DNA from: Caprimulgus europaeus
Lineage: Eukaryota; Chordata; Aves; Caprimulgiformes; Caprimulgidae
Length of the DNA: 64,000 nt
Direction: 5' to 3'
NCBI GenBank assembly: GCA_907165065.1
Contig: OU015551.1
Coordinates: 62,001 to 126,000, forward strand
Numbering within the stretch: position 1 is the stretch's first letter; every line of letters begins with the position of its first letter. The notes beneath the pieces are model-generated. The model saw only the letters and a list, made by a program, of their open reading frames with translations, searched no databases and had not been told where the DNA came from. This document shows positions 55,001 through 64,000 of the stretch, piece by piece. Both the position numbers and the translations under genes were made by a program.

Positions 55001-55179
55001 GGGAGCCACCCGTCATGCTATTTGCTGCAAAGCTTCCCGCTGCCATCCTGTCTCGCCCCGGTACAACAGGCAATGAGGTTGCTTCATCCCACAGTTGCTT
55101 GGTGGGAGCTGTGATGTGCCAGATCCTGCACCCCCCTCCCGCCGTCCCTTGGCTCCTGCCCAGTGATTTGGGAAAGTGA

Positions 55180-55345
55180 GACGGCGCGGGCTGTAACGTG
55201 ACCCCCACCACGCTGTGCCGCAAAATCTCTTTTAGTAACCTGTGCGCCAGGACGGGCGAGCAGCGCGGCGTGAATATCAATGAAGCGGCAGTGGCGAAAA
55301 GTGCAGAGTAAAAGGTTTTTGTGGAAATGGCATTGCATGAGAAAG
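55180..55345. promoter_or_regulatory. Candidate conserved noncoding element in NFIC intron 1
   Basis: Unique block with CTCTTTTAGTAACCTGTGCG, GGCGTGAATATCAATGAAGC and GGCATTGCATGAGAAAGAGA, standing out from the surrounding repeat-like GC-rich text. A second short block follows at 55790-55870 (GTTTGTTAAACAAATTTC, an inverted TTTGTTAAACAAA). Composition only. Confidence 0.42.
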
Positions 55346-58300
55346 AGAGCGAGCATGAGCGAGCGCGCACCCAGAGCCTGCGCCTGCCTGCCAGCCGCTG
55401 CCGCACACATGGGTGTGCCAGGGCGCGCGCCAGCCTGCGCACGTGTGGCCGGGGGGCTCGGGGCTGCGCGTGGTGATTTGGTGAGGTGCCGGGGCCGTGG
55501 TGCCCCGGTGAGCACAAGGGCAGTGGGATGGGGGTGAGTGAACGGATGGGGCTGTGAAGTGCCGGCTGTGGGGGCATGTGGCCAGGGTGAGGGGCTGCCA
55601 CGGGCAGCACGTCTGCAGGGGCTGAGGCACTGCCCGTGGCACAGTGTGGCTCCGGCCATTGTCTGGCCGCAGGGAACCGCTCCTCTGCCCTGGCAGAGCA
55701 GCCGAGGATCAAAGGCGCGGGCGGGGATGGAGCGGGCCTGTGTGAGCAGCACCCCTGGCTGCGTGCCACCCCACCTTCCCGCTCCGCTCCCCCGGGAGTT
55801 TGTTAAACAAATTTCTCTAATTGCACAAGCCGAGGAGTTTGTTGAAGAAAAAAGCCGGGGAAATTCCCCTCCTCTGGGCCACCCCTTCCCCGCTTCCCCC
55901 GGGGCAGCCAGCGGAGAGTGAGCGGGTCCCTCCCGCACCCCCCGGCTCTGTGGGAGGCTGCGACCCTGACGCCTGCGGGGTGCAGCTGCGGGGTGTCCTC
56001 AGGTCACCCCTGCCCATGCAGGAACATCCCCCCCTCGACCTCCTCGGAGCCATGTCACCCGCATCCCCTCTCCTCCAGCCCACGGGGTCAGACCCTGTCA
56101 CCGAACGCAGTGACACCCAGCACCACCGCCTGCCCTTGCCGGCTGGCATTCTTCATCTGAGCCCCCCTGCCCGTGGGCAGCCTCGACACCAAATCCTCTG
56201 GGATTAACAAACGCTTGGGATAAAAGCCTCAGCTTGGCGGGGGCTCTTTACCGGGTGGGGGCTGTGGCGGCGGCCCTGCCAAGAAGGCAGGATGCGCAGC
56301 TGGGCGCCTGCCCCTGCTCCCGTTGAGGTCATGGCTATAGATAGCCTGGGAGGGTGCAGGACTGAGGGCAGAATCCATGCACACCCGTGCCTGCTCCGCT
56401 GGGAGCCCTGTGGGCACCCACTGCCTCGCAGGACGGGTGCTGGCAGGGCTCTGGGGGCTGCTGGCTTGGGGGGGCTTGGCTGGATCAACCACCAGCCACT
56501 GACAGGTGACAAACAGGTGCTGCAAGGTGTGACCCTACACCTGCAGGGACATGCTGCCCAGCCCCACCAAGTGTCACCCAGCAACACCATCCCCTCAGCA
56601 GTGAGCAGGTCCTGCAGCCTGCAGCTCCATGGGCAACACAGCGACTGGGAGCGACTTTCGCTCGTTTCCTTCCTCAGCTGCTATCAAGCAAAAGCTGGGC
56701 TAGGGCATCCCCACCACAGGGGTGCACCCATGGGTGCAGAGCTGCTGGGTCAGAGAACGCGGGGCCGAGGTTTGTACCCTCCAACCGCCCAATCTCAGTG
56801 CAGCTCAGCTCCCTCCCAAAGGCGAGCGCATGCCCGGGGTGTCCTCGCCAGCCCCACGGGGCCCTGGAGCACCGGGGAGGCTACGGAAGGCGTTGTTGAT
56901 GAGGGCACTAAAAATAGAGTGGGACTGGGATGTTAATGGGACTTTGTGGGAAACCTGGAAACATTTTCTCATCCCTGTAAATGCGTCCAGATGCATTAGC
57001 AATGACTGCATCGCATCCTGAGGTACCGCCGGAGGGAACCAGGACGCACTCACCAGCCGCCTCGCCTGGTGGTGATGAATTGGTTGGAGAGGGGACTCGC
57101 TGGCAGTAGTGCCAGGGCCAAGCTGCAGCCTTGCTGTGTCCCATGTGGAGATGGGGACAGGAGCCAGCCGGCTGGAGCTCACCTGGCATTACTGTGGCAA
57201 GGACCCTGCCCGCTCAGACAGTCCCTGTCCCCAGGGTTCCTGTGCCTGGCACCCCGGTGCGCACGTGGCTCCACACGCGGCAAGGAGCGTGTGAGTGTGT
57301 GGGGGCTGGGAATGGCACCGCGATCCCCAAACCTTGGGTCTTTCCAAAGCGCCGTGGGGCGGGTGGGGTGAGGGCTGACATGATGCAGAAGAACCCCTGG
57401 TCCCAGGGCCAGTGCTGCTGGCAGCACTGTGCCCTGCTGGCATCCTGGTGCACCCCATTGTGGTATTGATCTGGCAGGAAAATGGGGATTTTCCTTCTGC
57501 TCCACCATGAAGCCAGTCACTGGGGAACTGGCTCCTGGAGCACCTGTCTCCACTCAGGGACCTTGGACTCCCCCAGGGGATGGCTCAGGGCCAGCCCAGG
57601 CAAGTAGCCCAGGCCAGGTGGCTGGTGAACTTCATGTCACAAGGCAGGCTGGCACAGCCATCTCCACAGTATGGCAGTGTCACTTCACGGTTACAGTACC
57701 GTCCTGAGAGGCAAGAACAGCCCCACCCCATGCCCCAGTTTACCTCCAGGTAGGGAACAGCAACCGGCATGGGAGAGGGTGCTGCCCACTGACTCATCAC
57801 ACTGGGGACAAGGGCACCGGCCACAGCCACCAGCCTCCGCGCTAGGCACTGCCATGGCCCAGCCTCCCAAACAGACTCCTATTGTCCAGCCCCTGCTCCT
57901 GCCGCTTGGGAGGCATCCAAAACTCTCCCAAAACAGGACCCGGCTGGGATCAGCCTTTGAATCGCCCCAGGAAGGCTCTGCTGAGCTGCCAAAAGCAGAT
58001 AAATCCCGGCCCTCTCCCCCCTGGCTAAAGGCAGTGGCATCCTTCAGGGCTCAGGGCACAGGATCCAGCTTGGGGTAGTGCTGACCCTTTGGGGACTCAT
58101 CTCCCTTTGCTCTCTGGAAGAGCCTGTTGCCACCCTGTGCCTCAGTTTCCCCAGCCCCTGAGGAGCCCGTGAGATGCCAGAGCAGAGGCTGAACTGTTGG
58201 CAGTTCCATGGAGCTGCAAGGCGGTTGTGAACTCTTCACCGACGGGGTCTCGGGGGTGGCCAATCCTCCTGCAAGGCTGCCAGCAAGTCGGCAGAAGGAT

Positions 58301-60734
58301 GGGGCTATTTTTAACTGGTGATTGGCTTGGCAGCAGGGTGAGCACCGCGAGCCTGTTGCGGAGCTCCCCATCACGAGGTGCAGAGACACCCCCAGTGCCC
58401 TCCCCTCCCCCAGTGGGCAACTCCGGGAAGGAGCTGGGGACCCCTCTCTGCACCCCCACACCTCTAGTGGTGCCTGGTGGGGGAGGAGGGATTAATCTTC
58501 CTCGGAAAGGCCCGGATGGAGCAGGCGGGGAGGGAAATAAAACCTCCTGCATCAGGGGCTAAAGCCAGACTCAGAACCCTGGGCTCAGCCCAAGGGAACT
58601 GGGGGGTTCTGCCTGGTCCTGGCTTTGTTGGTGCCGAGGGGAAGATGCTGAGCTGGGGCTGCCTGCCCTCCCTGGGGCAAACACAGTGCTGCTGGCCTCA
58701 GGGCATCTCCTGCCTCAGTTTCCCTCTGTGCTCCTAGTGGTTAAAGCTACCACTTCCTACGTCACATCCCAGCAGCTCCCAGACTGGAACCGTGGGGTGC
58801 AGGGTGGGTGAAGTGCTGGGTCTTGGGCACCATGCCAGCCCTGCCACCCCCGTAGCCGAAGTCTCTGCCGTGTGCCGGAAGCGGGGCTGGGAGGCACAGG
58901 GCCACCCCCAGGGCCCTGTGCTTGACACAGGGCTGGGCAGAGGAGCTGGCAGTGCTGGGGCCGGTTGGCAAAGCTTTTTTTTTTTCCCCAGTTCATAAAC
59001 ATTTCCCTTCCTTGGAGCCCCAGGGGGGTTTCAGCTGGGAAGCCACGTGGCCCCAGCACTGCTGGCCACGGTATGCTACCCAGGGCGGGAGAACATCTCC
59101 TTGACCGTGAGCTGGGTCCCCTCCACGTTCACCCAGTGCTGTTTGCAGGGCTCTTCCTGGACCCCAGCAGCCACCATTGCATCCTGCCTCTCCTGCACAG
59201 GATGGCCTGGCAGGTGCCATGCCTCAGTTTCCCCGTCTTTGGAAAGGCATTTCCGCACCCTGGGGACAGGTGGGGTCACCCCGGGGAAGCAGCTGAGCTG
59301 TCAGCTCTTGCACCCTGAGTGGGGCGGGCAGAGACAGCACCTAGGGAAACTGAGGCACCTGGGGTATCTGAGTGAGTCTACCCACTGCCAAGTGTCCCTC
59401 CCCAGCGCCCTTCTGGCTGTGCCACTGGTGCTGGCTGTGCTGCTGCTGGGTACCATTCCTAAGACATCTTTACCCCTTCCCTGCACCCTGGGCACACCAG
59501 TTTGGGGTGTATTTAGCAAAGCTGGGGACCAGTTGTTGCTGGGGGTGAGAGTGCGTGTGGGTGGACCAGAGGCAGGGCGATGGGCACTTGGTTGGGGCAT
59601 GTACTGTGCCGCTAGAGAAGCCCCCCCCGGCTTCAGCCCACCTGAGCTGCCGACTGCCGGTGGTGCTGCCGCCCTGGGGAGGGCTGATGCCGGCTGGCAC
59701 AGGCCCAGGCAGCGCTTGCACCCGAGCCCGGGGCTGCAAAGAGCTGCTTTTCTTCCTGTTCTTTTCCAAAGCAACTGGCAGGTTCGCTGCCTGCCGCGGC
59801 CTCCCGTGACCCGCGGCCTCGGCGCGCTCCCCGCACCCGCGCTTCCAGCCTGCGCACCTGCGAGGGCGAGCGGCAGCGCTGCCTCCCGCGCCGGCACGTA
59901 GGCACAGGCAGGTGGGCACCGGCCCGGCGCAGGGTGCTGGCGGCACCCACGGGGCATCGGGGACCCGCTCCGGAATGGCTCTGAGGGCGGTTTGGAGCAG
60001 TGCCAGGGCAGCTCTACCAGGAGTCTGGGACTGCCGTGATCCTGGATGCATGGTGAGCGCTGGGTGCTTTACTGTCCCATCTGCTGCCTCCCAGTCTGAT
60101 CCTGAGTGGGACTGAGCATCGAGGGGTAGATGCAGTGTGGGAGCTGCTTTCTGGCCTTGCATCTGTCCTATCTGACCCTTGCAACAGGGTGGCCGCATCC
60201 AGAGCATGCTGTTGGTATGGTGCAGCACGTCCACAGCCTGGAGCCACAATGGGTGTTGACTGGAGGATGCTGTTGGCTCTGAGGGGAAAAAAAGCCCCAG
60301 GGTCTGGGAAGAGGAACTACAGGGAGGTTGTGCCGTGTCCTGCCTTCACCTTCACCCACGCCGGCGGTGCCAGCCAGGCTGCCCCAGGCACCAGGGCTCT
60401 GTGCCCCGGCACAAGCTGCAAGAGGGGGTTTGCAATCATGGGACAGGGGAGTCCCCACCCCGGGGTAGCTGCCGCTGCCGGGAGCTCGGGGGGAGCGTGG
60501 CCACGACAGCACGTTCTGTCCCGTGGGCAGCTCCGGCATGAGACCAGCACGGCTTGTGCCATCCCCGGCTGCTTTCCTGGGAGCTGCAGAGGCTGCTGCG
60601 CTCCTGCCTGCTGACCTGCACTTGGCATGCCTCAGTTTCCCCCTCCAGCACAGCAGAGCCACTCTCCAGGGCTGGGGAAGCCTGGTTAGGACTCGCCAAG
60701 CAGGCTGGGAAGCCTGGCCACACTATGCTGGTGA

Positions 60735-60970
60735 GCAGCAAAAATTATGAAAAAGCTCTTGTTAATAAATACTTTATGATGAATCCAAATAGATTTCCTC
60801 CTCTGGAGCAATTATTGTAAAATGGGCTCTTACACGGTGCAGGGCCAGCCCTCGAAGGGCTGGGTGCTTCTCGGGGCCTAAGTGCCTCTTTCCATCCCCT
60901 TTAATGAGCACTTCCCAATCATTTGCATCTGTCTCAGACGCGGGTCTCTTTACCAGGTTAACTTATTACC
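60735..60970. promoter_or_regulatory. Candidate conserved noncoding element in NFIC intron 1
   Basis: AT-rich unique block including CTTGTTAATAAATACTTTATG, AGCAATTATTGTAAAATGGG and CCAATCATTTGCATCTGTC (octamer-like ATTTGCAT). Composition and motif content only. Confidence 0.45.
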
Positions 60971-63389
60971 AAGAGCCACTTTGGTGAACAGTTAAGAAGC
61001 GGCTCCTGGAGGCTTTGCTGGGGCTGCACAAGGTGGCTTTGGCTGTGCCAGGGGCACCCGTGGGCTCTGGCAAGGGGAAACTGAGGCCAGGGTGAGGAGC
61101 AAGTCCCTGCCATGGCCCTTTTGGGTACCGGGATTTTGTGATTTTCAGGCTTCCCGTGGGGGCACGGTGCCCAGCGTCGATCTTGCTAGCCCCTGCCCAG
61201 GCTTGCGTGGCCACAGGGAGTGGGACCTCGCAGGAGTGGCAGCCGTGGGAGCCAGCAGCAGTTTGGAGGTGTGTGGCTGGCTGGTGGGGAGGCTGAGCAT
61301 CCTTTCATCAAATCAAGCCTGTGTGGTCCCTAGGGGGCCGGGATTGCAGCGAGGTCACCCCACATCGGTCCCTGCCCACCATGGGGGTGGCATCCCGCAG
61401 GGCCATGCTGGTGGGGAGCAAAACCCAGTGCCGAGGTGAACGTCTCCTCCCGTCCCCCTCCTCCTCTGCTCCTGCCCCTCCTGTGAAAACTGCTTGGGAA
61501 TTTCCCGAGGAAACATTTTTTCAGTGGAAAATTCAGGCGGTTCGGCCAAGCCCAACCTGTTTGGACAAGGCGCTGAGTGGAGGATGCTTGGAGGCTGGGC
61601 CACGGTGCCTGTGCCTGGCACTGTGTCCCCACGTGGCACGGACATCCCCACTGTCCCAAGGGTGGGAGACACCTGCTGAGGCTGAGCAGTCGGGGTGCAG
61701 AGCCGCACCCCTGGCCGAGCCGGTGAGGACAGGCAGGAGCACAGGGAGAGGCAGTGCCTGGGCTGTGAAATCCCTGGCTCCCTGGTGCTGCTAAAACCCA
61801 GGCTGCGGGAGGAGTTAATCCTGGCGCATCGTGCTCAGCTCCATGCAGAGCATCACTTTTTCCCCTCCCCACTCCATAAGACTGAGACCAGGACACAGCC
61901 AGGCTTGACCCGTGCCTCAGTTTCTCCTCACAGCATCTGTCACAGAAAGCCAGCACCCCTGCAGGGGAGTGTGAGGGGGGCCCTGTGCCGGGGCCAGCAG
62001 CACCCCAACATAGACGCGCTCCTCCCTGAGTCGTGGGGCTTTACAAGATCGGGCTGGATGGAGCCCAGGCACAGGCTTTGCTGCCAGATTCCCATCCGGA
62101 AATGCCCCGGGAGCAGCCTCGTCTAGGGTATTGCAGCACGTCTCTGCTTCCCAGCCCTGCAAAGGAAAAACAGAAACACTTAACCAGCCCTTTGCCGCGC
62201 TCCGTGCTGCCAGCGGGGCTGGGAGGGCCGGCAGGGATCAGGGACGGGGACATACGGAAAGGACAGACGGAAAGCGCATCCCTGCCTTTGCGTCCTGAAG
62301 CGGAGCCGTGCGTGAAGCTGGCCGGTGGCAACCTGGGTGATGTGCCCGGCTGCGGGGCTCACTGGCTGCACTGTGCCAGCAGCACGGTGGGGACGTGGCC
62401 ATGGGGATGGTCCCCAAGTCCTCTAGCTTGTCCCCTGGGCACTCAGCTGTAGGTGTCCCACCCATCCGACTGGCTGTCCTGGTGCCCCCCGGCCGCCCTC
62501 ACCTGGCCTCGCTAAAGCAGCTTAACTCCACGCGGCATCTTGGAGCGGGATCAGCCTGGCGGGAGGGAAAGTTGGCGCAGGGCTGATTGGCTTTGGGTGC
62601 AGCTCCGATCCCGCCATAATCCTGGGGCGGGGGGGGGCACAGTGGCCTTGGGGCACTGAGGGCTGTAGGAGCTTCTGTGCGCAGTGGTTTTTTGGGGGGT
62701 CCTAGACATGGGTCCAAGTGGGATCTGAACTTCCTTGGCACTGTGGTGCAAGGAAGCAAAGCTGGTGTCAGCTCAGAGCCCCACAGAAACCAGGGCTCAC
62801 ACTCACTGCCCTGTGGCAGAGCACCCAGCATCCCCTGGCCCTTGCAGCATGAGCAAGCAGCACCCAAGGGTGCTGCCTCCCCCAGCAGGGATAACCTGGG
62901 TCTTGCCCAACATCCCTGCAGTGGTGCCTGAGGTGACTGCCCGGTGGGAGGACAGGGACAGGGACAATGGTTCTGTGTCCCCCAGCCTTGCGGCCAGCCC
63001 TGCTGCCAGCTGCCTGGGGAGGGTGGCAGGGCTGGGGGATGGCAGCAATTTGTAGGGCTCGTCTGAATAACCGGCCACCAAGGAAGATCAGCCGCCCACC
63101 GCCCTGGCCAAGTATTGTTTTTGGAACTCGCTGCTGCTTTTTTCAGCTCCTGTCTTACTTTTCTTTGACCTTCCTCCCTGATTTAAGACACATGCCCAGC
63201 CCTTGCCCAGCTGCAGTGAATTAGCGGCTTCTGCTGGGGGGGGAACCAGACCCTGTGGCCTTTGCAGGGCTGCAGCTGCCCTGGGAGCAGCCAGTAAGGA
63301 CGTGTGTCCCTGGCAGGGATGGGTCCCCATGGGTGCGATGGGTCCCCTGTAGGGTATGGGTGATCACCTTCAGGGTCGCAGCAGGGACT

Positions 63390-63680
63390 GTCAGCTCCTG
63401 GGGACAACAGGATCTGTGCCGGGGGTTGTGCTGGCAAAAAATGGAGTCTGTGCCTGAGGGGACTCTTGCAGGGTCAGTGGGGCTGTGCTGGTGGTTGGTG
63501 CTGGAGGTTATTGGTGTCTGTGCTGGGATGTCTGTGTCAGACCACAGGGGGGTCTGTGCAGGGGGTGCTGGTCCAGGGGACATCAGGGGCTGTGCTGAGG
63601 GACCTGGGCTAGCTGTTAGCAGGGTTTGTGCTGGGGGAGCAGGTTTGGGGTTTCCTAGGGGCTGTGCTGGACTTGGGGCC
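63390..63680. repeat. Degenerate G/T-rich minisatellite
   Basis: Irregular iterations of GGGG(T/C)TGTGCTGGGGG and GTCTGTGCTGG with unit spacing of roughly 30-40 bp. Confidence 0.55.
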
Positions 63681-64000
63681 AAGTGGGAGTTAGTAGGGTC
63701 CATATGGGGCTGGTGCCTGCCAGGAGCCCGCTTCAAGGGACACTGTTCCCGCCACACAGGGTCACTTTGGGACACGGCTGCTTTGGCCAGGGAGTGGCAT
63801 TGCTGCACTGGGATGAGTGGGACAAGCCACCACCTCTGGAGCTGTTTGCCCCATCTTACTGCTGGGGCTCCATCCTCCCCTGGCTCCCGCCTGCAGCCAC
63901 ATCCTGGGTCCCTCCCTGGAGCAGCGCCTGCCCTTGGCACCCTCCACACTGGGTGGGTAACAAACCCAGGCACGACCCTGCGAACCGGGGTCGCAGCACT

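Larger units (their letters stand above)
48371..64000 (+). other. NFIC: NFIC intron 1 (right end outside window)
   Basis: 15.6 kb without the DEFHPF exon or any other NFI exon in either strand. It holds a homopyrimidine tract (49780-50020), a foldback (51258-51423), several unique AT-richer blocks that may be enhancers (about 51990-52090, 54240-54340, 55180-55340, 55790-55870, 56900-57020, 60735-60970, 63090-63190) and a degenerate G/T-rich minisatellite (63390-63680). The remainder is plain GC-rich sequence. Confidence 0.85.

Noticed and set aside
55084-55938. 284-codon minus-strand frame in NFIC intron 1.
   Set aside because: No known domain, low-complexity Pro/Ala/Arg text typical of GC-rich antisense frames, and it overlaps a block better explained as noncoding.

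Overview
The window looks like bird genomic DNA, probably from a GC-rich, gene-dense microchromosome. The grounds are four CR1 LINE copies ending in the ATTCTATGATTCT-type 3' tail, short introns in a GC-rich background, long homopolymer G runs, and two vertebrate genes, UNC13A and NFIC. As far as I recall, both lie on chicken chromosome 28; that assignment is from memory and not shown by the sequence.

Left part (about 1-22.5 kb, minus strand): the 5' half of UNC13A (Munc13-1), the presynaptic vesicle-priming factor. I could place 22 coding exons in order, with consistent splice sites and reading phase, from the ATG at 22365 down to 3973 (codons 1-932). They cover the C2A domain, the acidic/glutamine-rich linker, the calmodulin-binding helix, the C1 domain, the Ca2+-binding C2B domain and the start of the MUN domain. 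The rest of the gene lies left of the window. The exon set includes a 6-nt microexon (Ala-Met), a 126-nt cassette exon, a second copy of exon 14 that appears mutually exclusive with it, and a possible internal first exon for a short isoform. A long but decayed CR1 element fills the intron left of exon 22. The UNC13A promoter is a CpG island at about 21.8-22.6 kb with a consensus cAMP response element and a YY1 site.

Middle and right part (about 26.6-64 kb, plus strand): the 5' end of NFIC, a nuclear factor I transcription factor, head-to-head with UNC13A. Two alternative first coding exons are visible. The distal one (26638-26730) carries the KWQLCY...WWM peptide known from other NFI paralogues. 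The proximal one (48341-48370) encodes MYSSPLCLTQ and lies in a large CpG island at about 44.7-48.4 kb. Both end in phase 0 at good donors. Exon 2 (DEFHPF...) is not in the window, so everything to the right is NFIC intron 1. About 12 kb between the two NFIC promoters (32.2-44.6 kb) is studded with AT-rich blocks that look like conserved noncoding elements, including a duplicated pair of about 200 bp lying 4.3 kb apart.

The remaining sequence holds CR1 fragments, microsatellites and minisatellites, a foldback structure at 51.26-51.42 kb, and GC-rich intron or intergenic DNA without recognisable genes. I saw no tRNA, rRNA, CRISPR array or prokaryotic feature.
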